From contig JAFLBM010000004.1 in the NCBI GenBank assembly GCA_017303455.1, forward strand, positions 62,001-126,000: a stretch of DNA of 64,000 bases, given 5' to 3'. The first letter of the stretch is position 1. Each line of letters opens with the position of its first letter. Made by a program: the position numbers and the translations under genes. Positions 42,661 to 51,354 of this stretch are shown here, in pieces. The stretch comes from Chitinophagales bacterium (GTDB taxonomy: Bacteria; Bacteroidota; Bacteroidia; Chitinophagales; Chitinophagaceae). The notes below the pieces were generated by a model. The model saw nothing but the letters and a program-made list of their open reading frames with translations, had not been told where the DNA came from and made no database searches.

Positions 42661-43869
42661 TTTACCCTTGCTTTCCCTCTTTTTAGGCAGCAGGCTTTGT
42701 CCGTTTTTCTTCTCCAATTTTTCCTTTTCAGGCTTGGCTTCCTGTTTCAAATCTTTTTTTTTATCAGGCTCCTGTTCTTTTTCCATTGCTTTGCCGCCTT
42801 TATCAATACCAGCTTTGTACTGCTCCAAAGATTCTTTTGCAACCATCTTCATGTTGGAGTCATACAGTGTTACCTTTTTATATTGTGGGTCTGCCTCCAT
42901 AAACATTTTGTGACTGCTGCCATCTTTTTCTATGGTTATGGATTGCACATTGCCCTTGTACAAAGACTGCATGAGTGCCTTTTCCTTTTCAGGGTCTTTC
43001 AGTTCTGCTACGGCAAATTTTTCAACCGCTGCTTTTAAGTCGTACCCATAATTTTCATGGTACTGCTTTACTTCAAAATTGTTGTTCTTGTCTTTGTTTT
43101 CAAAGTCAAGCTGTATCCAGGCTTTGTAAGGCTGGCCTTCTTTTGTAACCAGGTCTTTGTGAACCGCCCGGCCATCCAACAGGTTAAATGCTTCTTTGCC
43201 AGTAACACCTTTGCCTTTGTTCAGGTAGAAGGTTTGTTCTGCTTTTTCGCCATTGTTCCGTTCTAATGAAGCATGATAATTGTTGAAAAAATACATGTCT
43301 GAAGAATCGGATTTACGGAAATTCATGGTTACTTCAAAAGGCTTTTTATTTATCTCAGCCTTATAATGTAACTGAAATTCTGCTTTTCCTTCATTCAGGT
43401 TTTTCTCCAATTCAGGTTTTAGGTTTTCACCAAAACCCATGTATTTAAGGTTGTCACTCAAATACTGAAAATTTTCGTTGTTCATAATATTTGTTTTTAA
43501 TTGTGAATTAAATAGTGATTGCTGTGATTCAAAATGGTCTATTAACGCATCTGTGAAAACATTCCCTTCTTTATTGTGTAAACCATTTGCATCAGGGTCA
43601 TTTACTAACTGCTTCTCCATTTGGTATCCATAAGGAAGTGCTTTGTATATATCGAGTAGAGAATTAAAGTAGTGCAACTGATAATTATCCCTGTCGCTGA
43701 TATTGTTTTCTGCAAACTCCTTTGCTTCATCTTTGGTTTTGAAAAAATGGATGTCATTTTTATCTAAGAAATAAAGCGTCTGGTTATAAGCCAGCCAGTT
43801 TTCTCCTTTTGATAAAGCCAGATTTACCAGGTCAATTACCTCATCTGATATGACATGCTCAGTGGTCAT
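42643..43869 (-). CDS. Conjugative-element protein of unknown function (408 aa)
   Basis: 408 residues. The ATG overlaps the traN stop (ATGA), so it is translationally coupled to the transfer genes. Residues 1-120 are a separate domain (VIDLVNLALSKGENWLAYNQTLYFLDKNDIHFF). From residue 127 comes NFQYLSDNLKYMGFGENL, shared in outline with the next gene product, then repeated beta-rich segments (NRKSDSSDMYFFNNYHASL, GREYKAWIQLDFENKD-like) and a Lys/Glu-rich tail. It recalls DUF3945-type and plasmid-mobilisation-associated proteins, but I cannot assign it firmly. Likely cytosolic. Confidence 0.6.
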   Translation of the reverse strand: MTTEHVISDEVIDLVNLALSKGENWLAYNQTLYFLDKNDIHFFKTKDEAKEFAENNISDRDNYQLHYFNSLLDIYKALPYGYQMEKQLVNDPDANGLHNKEGNVFTDALIDHFESQQSLFNSQLKTNIMNNENFQYLSDNLKYMGFGENLKPELEKNLNEGKAEFQLHYKAEINKKPFEVTMNFRKSDSSDMYFFNNYHASLERNNGEKAEQTFYLNKGKGVTGKEAFNLLDGRAVHKDLVTKEGQPYKAWIQLDFENKDKNNNFEVKQYHENYGYDLKAAVEKFAVAELKDPEKEKALMQSLYKGNVQSITIEKDGSSHKMFMEADPQYKKVTLYDSNMKMVAKESLEQYKAGIDKGGKAMEKEQEPDKKKDLKQEAKPEKEKLEKKNGQSLLPKKRESKGKGLGVS

Positions 43870-44651
43870 TTGTAGTCAGGTAAAGTAATTGCCTTCATGA
43901 TTTTTCTGTTCTTAATCCGCATGGTAAAATGCCTGCCGCCATTTTTTTCATTTATCTGAACGGCCATGTATTTTGCATCTGGCACTGTAAACTTTTCTAC
44001 TGCAAAAACCAAAACAGCATTACTATTAGCTTTTACCAGTTTTGTATTGCCTACTATATAAACAGGTTTTAATTCTGTTTCCTGTACGGCAGTTCGTTTT
44101 GTTTTCTTTTTATCCCGTATATAAAAGCGGATAAGGTCAATTGTGTAATCAACCGGGCTGTTGTTGGAAATAGAAACCTGATAAAACATTACGTCGCTTT
44201 TTATGTAGATGCCTGTTATAGCTGCATCGGTTTTCCACTTATGGTCTTCAATTCCTTTTGTCACTCTTTGATTATCTAAGATTCCATTTGCATACATAGC
44301 AGTGGTAGCCTTGTTGTTGATAGGTAAATAGTGAACCAGCACACCAGGCTTCCCCTCATAACAAACATCAAAGGCATAAATACTTCCGTCTTCGGTGACC
44401 ACACTAAGATTTGTTTCGCTAAAACTATTTGAGGCAGCTTTTACTAACAAAATGGTTGGCACCTCTTTTACCTGCTGCGCCAATATTGACTGACTACCCC
44501 TGTCCACATGCCGGATGGCAAAAGGGAAAATGAGGCTGGTGGTTTTTTCTGTTGAAATACACAACTGTGTTTGCGCCTGTGTTAAGTTGGCAAATACAAT
44601 TACAAATGCTGTTATCAAATACTTTTTCATTTTCACTTTTTTAATTTTCAT
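43866..44651 (-). CDS. traN: Conjugative transposon protein TraN
   Basis: 261 residues. A signal peptide (KKYLITAFVIVFANLTQAQ) is preceded by seven basic residues; the ATG at 44630 would be the tidier start. The body has the TraN/DUF4138 wording: LCISTEKTTSLIFPFAIRHVDRGS near the start and ILLVKAASNSFSETNLSVVTEDG, with a late FYIRDKK-KKTKRTA. It is an outer-membrane or periplasmic part of the Bacteroides-type secretion channel, working like VirB9. It follows traM with an 11-base overlap. Confidence 0.85.
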   Translation of the reverse strand: MKIKKVKMKKYLITAFVIVFANLTQAQTQLCISTEKTTSLIFPFAIRHVDRGSQSILAQQVKEVPTILLVKAASNSFSETNLSVVTEDGSIYAFDVCYEGKPGVLVHYLPINNKATTAMYANGILDNQRVTKGIEDHKWKTDAAITGIYIKSDVMFYQVSISNNSPVDYTIDLIRFYIRDKKKTKRTAVQETELKPVYIVGNTKLVKANSNAVLVFAVEKFTVPDAKYMAVQINEKNGGRHFTMRIKNRKIMKAITLPDYK

Positions 44652-45928
44652 TAATATTTTTATCTCTAAGCAAAACCCTGTAGCCAGCCTTTACCATTAC
44701 TTTAACCTGTTTAACTTTTTTACTGAGCATACTTTTAACTGTATTGATACCTGCGGCAGCAGCCTGAGCTTTTAAAGAAGGGTCGAGTGTAGTGAGTTCC
44801 ATTAGTTGAAGACTGTTATCCGCAGATTGTTTGGCCACATCTCTTGATATAGCCCCCGGAATGTAAATGCCAGCCAGGCCATCCATATCGTATACTTCCA
44901 ACTTTACAGGGAACAAAGAATTATTATAGCGTATGGAATTTATCTCAACCTGCAGCCGTTCATTCACCAACGAAACCAAGCCCGACACCATATTGTTTTT
45001 TGGTATCAGTACGCCATTTAATATAAATATCGGCAGCAAGCCGGAGTTTAATTACAGCATTGTTTACCAGTATCGTATTTTCTGGTATGATGGCTTCAAT
45101 TGCATTGTCAGCATCTTCACCAGTTGCTGTATTTTCCAGTCCATAAAATCCACTGCTTTGATTAGCTTTTCTTTTATTAGTATCGAGCAGACTGATATTG
45201 AAACTTGCCGGATACTTACTTACTATAAATACCGTTTCTCTGTGCTTTTGTGACTTTTCCTTTAGTCGGTCTTTCACTCTTTCAGGGTGTTGGATATCCA
45301 GGATTTTATCAAGGGTATTTCCCAGTTGTTTCATTTCATTGTCTTCCGTATTATTTTCTGTCATCCCCTGCATCATATTCTGCAACTGGTTTACCTGCTG
45401 AGAAAATTCATCATCATACGCATCATATTTTTCATCACCTGGTTTTTCTGTAATTGAACTTTCAGGCTGGTTAATTTGGTTTTGAAGTTGTGCTAATTTT
45501 TGCATCAGCTTTTCTTCGGGGTTTCCAGATGAAGATGAGTAGGGCGAAGTATTTAACCGCTGGTTAAATTTAGAAGCCGAAGAGGTAGTCAGTTGCTCAA
45601 TTTCATTTACCGGGCTTGCAAATGAATCTGGCTTTGAAAGATAGGAAGGGTCGTTTTTGATTTGCTCCAATAATTCTAAAGAATCTTTATCAGCTTTATC
45701 ATAAAAACTCAATTTGTTTTCTCCTTTGTCATCTTTCAATTGAGCATCGGGCAGGTTAAGGTTTAACCCTGCTGTTTGAATAACGGTATTATTCTTGTTT
45801 CCGGTTCCGCCACCCAGTGCCCAGAAAGCCATTGTTAAAAAAGGAATTACCAATAGTGGCAACACCAGCATCATTTTTCGTTTCCGCAAGAAGGCCTGCG
45901 ACCTTTGTTCACTTTTCATACACCTCAT
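44641..45928 (-). pseudogene. traM: Conjugative transposon protein TraM, interrupted by a frameshift
   Basis: Two frames together make one TraM. 44960-45928 gives the N-terminal part: a membrane helix (MMLVLPLLVIPFLTMAFWAL), a Gln/Asn-rich linker, and a C-terminal domain up to IKLRLAADIYI. The other frame (44641-45039) then continues NGVLIPKNNMVSGLVSLVNERL to PGAISRDVAKQSADNSLQLM. The junction is at 45017-45019, where the minus strand reads ATTAAATGG; removing one A restores TYI-NGVLIPK. It may be a real inactivating mutation, a sequencing indel, or less likely programmed +1 slippage. Starts with an ATGA overlap to traL. Confidence 0.85.
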
Positions 45929-46416
45929 TTTTGTTTTTGTGAGTAATAAATCTGTTCCAGCATCAGCACTGTATCCATCAGGAATGGCCGGGCAGTAATA
46001 ATGCTGTCGTATAAATAACTTTTGCTTTGCTTCAGGCTGTCTAAATATTTTTTGAATTGTTGTATTTGATGAAAGGTTTCTTCATCAACAGTATTGTCTG
46101 TTGCCATGATGTCATCACCGGTATCCTCAAAATGTTTGGGAATACTGGCTTTGTCTATTTGCAGGGCTTTACTTTTTGCATCAGGACTTACAATAGCATC
46201 AGTAAAAAGATAAATGCTGTAGCCACCACAGCAAATGCAGAAAATAATCAGGTAAAGTTTTAATCGTTTTGTGTTCATACCAGCAAAAAGTTTATCCATC
46301 CCTTTAGCAAATTTGTTTTGTACAGCTATACCTGCTTTTGCAATCTTTCCGGCTACTTTGTCGGATACTCCATTACCTGCTTCAGCTTTTTTCTTTTGTT
46401 TTTTAAACAGCCACAT
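45925..46416 (-). CDS. traL: Conjugative transposon protein TraL-like
   Basis: 163 residues from the ATG at 46416, two bases after the traK stop; the longer frame opens at a TTG. A basic N-terminus (WLFKKQKKKAEAG) and amphipathic stretch lead to one membrane helix (LKLYLIIFCICCGGYSIYLF), then a periplasmic helical tail that ends in MLEQIYYSQKQK. Position between traK and traM and the single helix fit TraL of CTnDOT-type systems. It is coupled to traM by ATGA. Confidence 0.7.
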   Translation of the reverse strand: MWLFKKQKKKAEAGNGVSDKVAGKIAKAGIAVQNKFAKGMDKLFAGMNTKRLKLYLIIFCICCGGYSIYLFTDAIVSPDAKSKALQIDKASIPKHFEDTGDDIMATDNTVDEETFHQIQQFKKYLDSLKQSKSYLYDSIITARPFLMDTVLMLEQIYYSQKQK

Positions 46417-46417
46417 G

Positions 46418-47035
46418 TCATCTTGTTTGTGTGTTGAGGTCAGCATTTTCCAGTGTCTTCCATTTTTCAATCAGGAACCCATGCGGATTATTATCAGAAC
46501 GGGATACGTTTCTCAAATACCCTTCAGTTATTAAACTTCTTGTAATGATAGATGTTGGCCGGATAATAGTTTCCTTGCCTCTGTACTTAAAATAGAAAGG
46601 ATAAGAATTGATATTGATTTCAATACTATCCATTTGAATTTCCTGGCTAATATTACCGGCTATGAGATTGGAGAAATAACCATTCTCTTTTAAGTTATCA
46701 TATTGTTGCTTAGCAGAATTATCTGCCAGGTACAATGCTTTTGTGATGTTTGTCTGTATTACTTTATCATCCGGGTCGAGGGTGAAGAAGAAATGATGAA
46801 ACATTTTTACATGGTCTTTTGCTTCAACGGGGATATTATCTTTTCGGTCAGCAGCATAGGCTTCCAATGCCTTGCCATTTGCCAATATGAAAACCTTTTG
46901 CTGGGATTGGGAAGCTATCTGGTAGCTTTTATACGCAATAAATACAGAGATTAAAATGCATCCAGCAATAAATGCAATGGAGAACAGTCGTATATAACGA
47001 AAGGCCGAATCAATATTTTTCATTTTCTTAAACAT
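46418..47035 (-). CDS. traK: Conjugative transposon protein TraK
   Basis: 205 residues from the ATG at 47035 (a GTG lies directly before it). One N-terminal helix (YIRLFSIAFIAGCILISVFIA) is followed by a periplasmic domain with KVFILANGKALEAYA and HVKMFHHFFFTLDPDDKVI, the TraK family core (VirB8-like). It opens the traKLMN block. Upstream is one of the two matching 56-base regulatory regions, and the AbiE genes lie beyond that on the opposite strand. Confidence 0.87.
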   Translation of the reverse strand: MFKKMKNIDSAFRYIRLFSIAFIAGCILISVFIAYKSYQIASQSQQKVFILANGKALEAYAADRKDNIPVEAKDHVKMFHHFFFTLDPDDKVIQTNITKALYLADNSAKQQYDNLKENGYFSNLIAGNISQEIQMDSIEININSYPFYFKYRGKETIIRPTSIITRSLITEGYLRNVSRSDNNPHGFLIEKWKTLENADLNTQTR

Positions 47036-47070
47036 CACTCACAGTTTTCTTTAACACAGTTGTATTCAAA

Positions 47071-47126
47071 GCAAATAGTTTTCCAAGGAATGAAAGTGAC
47101 AGGTAAGACCGGTAGCACTACCGTGT
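47071..47126 (-). promoter_or_regulatory. Repeated 56-base control region upstream of traK
   Basis: Aligned without gaps to 55225-55280, 41 of 56 bases agree. Common blocks are GCAAATA, TTTTCCAA, GGTAAGA and a palindrome centred on GTAGnnCTAC; here it is CGGTAGCACTACCG (47110-47123), a 6-bp inverted repeat with a 2-base centre. The start codon of traK lies about 35 bases from the GCAAATA end, the same layout as in front of traF. It is probably the shared promoter and operator of both transfer blocks. Confidence 0.7.
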
Positions 47127-47271
47127 GAGTGCTTTTTTAAGAAATGGCTTTCTACTGCCTAAGTCAACAGTCATTTATAGGAATGGGTTTATTATGTTGA
47201 TATACAGCTTTTTAATAGGTATTTTGCATGAATTTTCAATAAATAAATATGTATTTTATCGAAAAAGATTG

Positions 47272-47279
47272 TACTTTTG
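47272..47279 (+). promoter_or_regulatory. -7 box of the AbiE operon (TACTTTTG)
   Basis: TACTTTTG matches TAnnTTTG exactly and ends 19 bases before the antitoxin ATG at 47299. The expected -33 position (around 47249) is AT-rich without a perfect TTTG. AbiEi-type antitoxins repress their own promoter, so an operator probably lies here, but no clear inverted repeat was found. Confidence 0.55.
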
Positions 47280-47298
47280 CTAAGTAAAGCATTCGTGT

Positions 47299-47883
47299 AT
47301 GAGTCAGTTACATCAATTAAAAAGGCAGTTAAAGCAAGGCCGGGTTTACCGCAGAACCGAATTAGCCAACTGGTCTAAATCAGTTGACCGGCACCTTGAC
47401 GAATTGGTACAAGATGGGACGTTGCAAAAACTATCCCAGGGGCTGTACTATTTTCCGAAAGAAAGTGCTTTTGGCAAAACCCCGCCAGATGAAAATGTGC
47501 TGGTGCAAAGTTTTTTGAATGACCACCGGTTCCTGTTAACCACACCCAATGCGTACAATAGTTTGGGCGTAGGCACTACTCAGTTGTATAACGAAAGAAC
47601 AGTGTACAATCATAAGCGGCATGGCGAATTTAAACTGGGCAACAGAACATTTCAATTTAAAGTGAAGCCGCATTTTCCTAAAAAAGTAACCCAGGAATTT
47701 TTACTGGTTGATTTAGTAAATAATCTTGATACACTGGCTGAGGATACCAGTACCGTCTTAAAAAAAGTAGCTGAAAAAGTTGCTGAAATGGATGTAAAAA
47801 AGCTTACCCATTCTGTTGCAGAATATGGTAGTGTAAGAACAAAAAAAATGTTTGCCCCTTTACTGCAACCTTATACAGTTTAA
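47299..47883 (+). CDS. abiEi: AbiEi-type antitoxin (type IV toxin-antitoxin)
   Basis: 194 residues. The N-terminal winged helix-turn-helix is seen in LKQGRVYRRTELANWSKSVDRHLDELVQDG-type wording, followed by the LSQGLYYFPKESAFGKTPPDE line typical of DUF6088/AbiEi proteins. The C-terminal part continues VDLVNNLDTL and KKVAEKVAEMDV. It should neutralise the nucleotidyltransferase toxin without contact and repress the operon. The toxin ATG follows one base after the TAA. The pair sits between traJ and traK, opposite to them. Confidence 0.87.
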   Translation: MSQLHQLKRQLKQGRVYRRTELANWSKSVDRHLDELVQDGTLQKLSQGLYYFPKESAFGKTPPDENVLVQSFLNDHRFLLTTPNAYNSLGVGTTQLYNERTVYNHKRHGEFKLGNRTFQFKVKPHFPKKVTQEFLLVDLVNNLDTLAEDTSTVLKKVAEKVAEMDVKKLTHSVAEYGSVRTKKMFAPLLQPYTV

Positions 47884-47884
47884 C

Positions 47885-48841
47885 ATGACCACAGCATACC
47901 TGCATAATCATAAAGACTTTCGTGACCTGCTGCAGATATTGGAAGAAGAAACAGGAATTTTGCCAGGCCTTATTGAAAAAGACTATTGGATTATGCATGT
48001 GTTGCATGGCCTTAAACAACAAGGCTTTACTTTTGAATTAAAAGGAGGTACTTCTTTATCAAAAGGCTATAAAATAATTGATAGATTTTCTGAAGATATA
48101 GATATACATATTACACCACCTGTAGCTATGGGTGTTGAAGAAAATCCAGCTAAAACAAAGGACAAACATATAGAGTCAAGAAAAAAATTCTATGACTGGT
48201 TAGCAGCCGAAATAAAGATTGATGGTATTGTTGCTGTAAACAGGGATACCGCTTTTGATGATAAAGACTATTACAGAAGTGGCGGCATCCGTCTTTTGTA
48301 TGAAAGTAAGACAACCGCAATAGAAGGTGTGAAAGAGGGAATTTTACTGGAGGCAGGTTTTGATACCGTTACACCTAATACAAACCTTACTATAAGTTCC
48401 TGGGCATTTGACAAAGCAGCAAGCAATAGTGCCATAAAAATTGCCGATAATCGGGCAGTTGATATTACCTGCTACCATCCGGGTTATACATTTGTAGAGA
48501 AACTCCAAACCATTGCCACCAAGTTCAGACAAGAACAGGCTGATGGAACAGAACGGCCTAACTATATGCGGCAATATTATGATGTTGCCTGCCTGTTAAA
48601 TAACAATGAAGTGCAACAATTTTTAGGCACAGAAGATTACCAGGTTCATAAGAAAAAAAGGTTTCCGAAAGCAGATTATGAAATTTCAATAGCTGAAAAC
48701 GAAGCATTCTTATTATCTGCACCAGGGCTGAAAGAAACTTTTAAACGCAGGTACGAGAAAACAAAAAAGCTGTATTATAAAGGCCAGCCACCGTTTGAGG
48801 AAATATTGGATACTATTCATAAGAATATTGGTAAGTTATAA
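47885..48841 (+). CDS. abiEii: AbiEii/AbiGii nucleotidyltransferase toxin
   Basis: 318 residues from the ATG at 47885; the longer open frame overlaps the antitoxin and is unlikely. The DNA polymerase beta-like fold shows FELKGGTSLSKGYKIIDRFSEDIDIHI, carrying the GGTSLSK motif and the metal-binding Asp pair D-x-D, with the remaining family motifs spread through KDYYRSGGI and PGYTFVEKLQTIATKFR. Such toxins transfer nucleotides to target RNA (tRNA ends in studied cases) and block growth or phage. Stops 4 bases from the convergent traJ end. Confidence 0.88.
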   Translation: MTTAYLHNHKDFRDLLQILEEETGILPGLIEKDYWIMHVLHGLKQQGFTFELKGGTSLSKGYKIIDRFSEDIDIHITPPVAMGVEENPAKTKDKHIESRKKFYDWLAAEIKIDGIVAVNRDTAFDDKDYYRSGGIRLLYESKTTAIEGVKEGILLEAGFDTVTPNTNLTISSWAFDKAASNSAIKIADNRAVDITCYHPGYTFVEKLQTIATKFRQEQADGTERPNYMRQYYDVACLLNNNEVQQFLGTEDYQVHKKKRFPKADYEISIAENEAFLLSAPGLKETFKRRYEKTKKLYYKGQPPFEEILDTIHKNIGKL

Positions 48842-48845
48842 AAGG

Positions 48846-50036
48846 TTAAGTCTTCCCACTCAGCTTATCCTTCATGTAATTACTTCCACCGCTATTACCT
48901 TCTTTAAAATATCCCTGTGATGCCCCAGCATCTGCCATACTATTGCTCATTTTGTTGTAAGCTCCACCCATTGCATCTCTTGCCATAGAAGTGCCACCGG
49001 CCACAACAGTACGGCTGGATGTACTCATCATATTGGTTACTTTATATAGCAGTGTATTTCCACCGCCTGCATGGATAATATAATTGGCGACGGATGGCAC
49101 GGTGAAGTATCCAATGATACCTATAATCATAAAAATAAGATAAGCAGTGTCAGTTGTGCTAAAAAAGGTATCGCCATTGGTAGCTATTTGCTGCAAATCT
49201 TCCTTCAACATATTCTCCTGGATTTTACCCATGATGCCGCCAAAAATATTTGCCACCGGCAACCACAAAAAAATATTGAGGTAACGGGCTATCCAAACGG
49301 TGAGAGTATGCTGAAAACCATCGAATACAGCAATGCCAAAAACCAAAGGGCCGAGTATGGCCAATACAATCAGGTAAAATGTTCTTATGGTATTTATACA
49401 AAGTGCAGCCGCTTCAAACAATACTTTTAAAACTTCGGCCATCCATTGCTTAATAGAGTTACGAAAGTTGTAAGAGAATTTTGCAAACGCAAATTTAATA
49501 TCGTTGCCAATACTTTTAAGCCAGCCTTCTTTTTTATCTGCATAGTTGTATTTATACCATTTGTCCCGGTCGCCACTACCATTAGGCCCAACATACATTT
49601 GCCAATAGGCTGTTTTCTTAATGGCTTCTTCCTTCATAGTTAATAACTGTGCAACTGCTTTATCCGAATCGGTTACCATTGCTGCCGTTGCAGTAACCGT
49701 TGGTTTCATTACACCATTTATCATAGCTATTACAGAAGGAAATATTAAAACTGCAAAGCCTAAAACGAAGGGACGGAACAAAGGATAAAAATCAACCGGC
49801 TCCGCACGGGCAATATGCCCCCACACTCTTGATGCGATGTACCAGGTAGCTGCAAAGCCTGCAATACCACGGCCTACGCCAATAAGGCGGCTGCAAAGCG
49901 GCATCATATCGTCATACAGTTTCTCCAGTACTTCATGCAGGCTTCTTATCCTGCCTGCCGCTCCCTGTGCTTCTGCAAGGTTTGGAATTAAAAGTATCAA
50001 TACCGCTATACCGATTAATCTCACACACAATTTCAT
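48846..50036 (-). CDS. traJ: Conjugative transposon protein TraJ
   Basis: 396 residues. A signal-like first helix (LIGIAVLILLIPNLAEAQG) is followed by about six membrane helices, including GRGIAGFAATWYIASRVW, FVLGFAVLIFPSVIAMIN, and FYLIVLAILGPLVFGIAVFDGF. A Gly/Ser-rich C-terminus (GGTSMARDAMGGAYN) ends it. The arrangement and wording fit TraJ of the CTnDOT transfer system (VirB6-like inner-membrane channel). It is the last gene of the right-hand transfer block, cut off from traK by the AbiE insertion. Confidence 0.87.
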   Translation of the reverse strand: MKLCVRLIGIAVLILLIPNLAEAQGAAGRIRSLHEVLEKLYDDMMPLCSRLIGVGRGIAGFAATWYIASRVWGHIARAEPVDFYPLFRPFVLGFAVLIFPSVIAMINGVMKPTVTATAAMVTDSDKAVAQLLTMKEEAIKKTAYWQMYVGPNGSGDRDKWYKYNYADKKEGWLKSIGNDIKFAFAKFSYNFRNSIKQWMAEVLKVLFEAAALCINTIRTFYLIVLAILGPLVFGIAVFDGFQHTLTVWIARYLNIFLWLPVANIFGGIMGKIQENMLKEDLQQIATNGDTFFSTTDTAYLIFMIIGIIGYFTVPSVANYIIHAGGGNTLLYKVTNMMSTSSRTVVAGGTSMARDAMGGAYNKMSNSMADAGASQGYFKEGNSGGSNYMKDKLSGKT

Positions 50037-50050
50037 ATCTCACTATTTAC

Positions 50051-50677
50051 TTATTGTTTAATCCCGTTTATGATACGGCTCATTTTAATTTCCGCCTGTT
50101 CTGATTTTCGTTGCAGGGACAGTATAGCAGTGTTGTTATTAAACTCGTTTAAAAAAGAATATTGGTCAATAACATTTTCATAAATCCTGTCAATGGCCTG
50201 CAGCCTTTCATCATCACTCATTCTTAGTTTGCCTGAAGTGATTACCATTGCCAGTTCTTCCAGGCTTTTCAATGTTTCATTAAACAGGTTTGAATATACT
50301 TTACCGAGATAATCAATTTCTGTTGAAGTGAATTGCTTATCATCACGGAACTGTTGCCAGGCAGCTTTGTATTCTTTTAATATCCGGGCCTGGTAAGTAA
50401 AAATATCTGTGATTCGTTTGTACTTTTTTACAGCCGGGCTTACTTCCATCAAACCATCTAAAAATGTTTTATGCAGGGTAAAGTTTCCCTGCGATAAATC
50501 TTTAACAGCCGTGTAGCCCTTGAAGATAATGGTATAGGCATCTTTCATGTTCTTCAATATCTTTTTAAACTGTGCCAGCTTCTCTACATTCAATAAAAGC
50601 TGTTGTACTTCGTCACTCTGAGCATTGCTGCTAATAAAGCATATACAAAGGGATATAGCTATAATTATTTTTTTCAT
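50051..50677 (-). CDS. Secreted helical transfer protein, TraI/TerB-like paralogue 1
   Basis: 208 residues with a signal peptide (MKKIIIAISLCICFISSNAQ). The mature part is helical: VQQLLLNVEKLAQFKKILKNMKDAYTIIFKGY, GNFTLHKTFLDGLMEVSPAVKKYKRITDIF, QFRDDKQFTSTEIDYL, and the closing LRMSDDERLQAIDRIYENVID. The same scheme with DDERL occurs in the next gene upstream. In related Bacteroidota elements such proteins are annotated as TerB-like or TraI-like, from memory. ATGA overlap with its neighbour. Confidence 0.7.
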   Translation of the reverse strand: MKKIIIAISLCICFISSNAQSDEVQQLLLNVEKLAQFKKILKNMKDAYTIIFKGYTAVKDLSQGNFTLHKTFLDGLMEVSPAVKKYKRITDIFTYQARILKEYKAAWQQFRDDKQFTSTEIDYLGKVYSNLFNETLKSLEELAMVITSGKLRMSDDERLQAIDRIYENVIDQYSFLNEFNNNTAILSLQRKSEQAEIKMSRIINGIKQ

Positions 50678-51318
50678 TTGATGCCATTTATACGTTTTGA
50701 CCTGTTGATTTCTATTTGCTCACTTAACCGCTGCAAAGCCAGCAGGCTAATATCTTCACTCATTACATTACTGAAAGTGAACTTATCCTGCATATCGAGG
50801 TACAATTTGTCAATTCTGACAAGCCGTTCGTCGTCGGTCATCTGTAGTTTATCAGGTGTAATGATTTCTATGAGTTCAGTAATGGATTGGATGCAATCAT
50901 CTAACAATGCATCTAAAACCATTTTACAATATTCAATTTCCTCAACCGAAAATTGATTGGCTTCCCTTATGGATTGCAATGTTTGCCTGGCAAGTTTAAT
51001 GATGCGTACCTGGTAAGAAATAATATCAGCCACTTTAGAATAGCGGCTTATTTTGGGGTTGATGGTTTTGAGCGAAGAAAAAAATGTATTGTGCAGATTG
51101 AGGTCGCCTTTCTTTATATCCCGGATGGTATTAATGCCGCCACTTACAATGTTGTATCCTTTTTTGGCATAGTTAATATACACCTGCAGGGCAGCAATTT
51201 GCTGGAGCAGGTATTTCTTTTGGGTGGATTTTTGGTTGACCCATTCATTAACTGTTTGTGCGGACACTGGCCCAATATACAGTCCTATGGCTATTGCTAA
51301 AAGCATTATCTTTTTCAT
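50674..51318 (-). CDS. Secreted helical transfer protein, TraI/TerB-like paralogue 2
   Basis: 214 residues. The signal peptide is KKIMLLAIAIGLYIGPVSAQ. The body matches paralogue 1 block by block: AALQVYINYAKKGYNIVSGG, GDLNLHNTFFSSLKTINPKISRYSKVADII, REANQFSVEEIEYCKMVLD, and LQMTDDERLVRIDKLYLDMQ. The ends also agree (LSEQIEINRSKRINGIK versus SEQAEIKMSRIINGIKQ). The two therefore derive from a duplication. Probably periplasmic. Confidence 0.7.
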   Translation of the reverse strand: MKKIMLLAIAIGLYIGPVSAQTVNEWVNQKSTQKKYLLQQIAALQVYINYAKKGYNIVSGGINTIRDIKKGDLNLHNTFFSSLKTINPKISRYSKVADIISYQVRIIKLARQTLQSIREANQFSVEEIEYCKMVLDALLDDCIQSITELIEIITPDKLQMTDDERLVRIDKLYLDMQDKFTFSNVMSEDISLLALQRLSEQIEINRSKRINGIK

Positions 51319-51354
51319 ACCTCACTATTTTCACTCTTCACAATAAGATTGACG

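Noticed and set aside
44641..45039. Separate 132-residue gene
   Set aside because: Its sequence continues TraM exactly after a one-base shift, so it is the second half of TraM and not an own gene.
47852..47884. Toxin start at 47852
   Set aside because: It would overlap the antitoxin's 3' end and adds eleven residues without family support; the ATG at 47885 follows the antitoxin stop directly.
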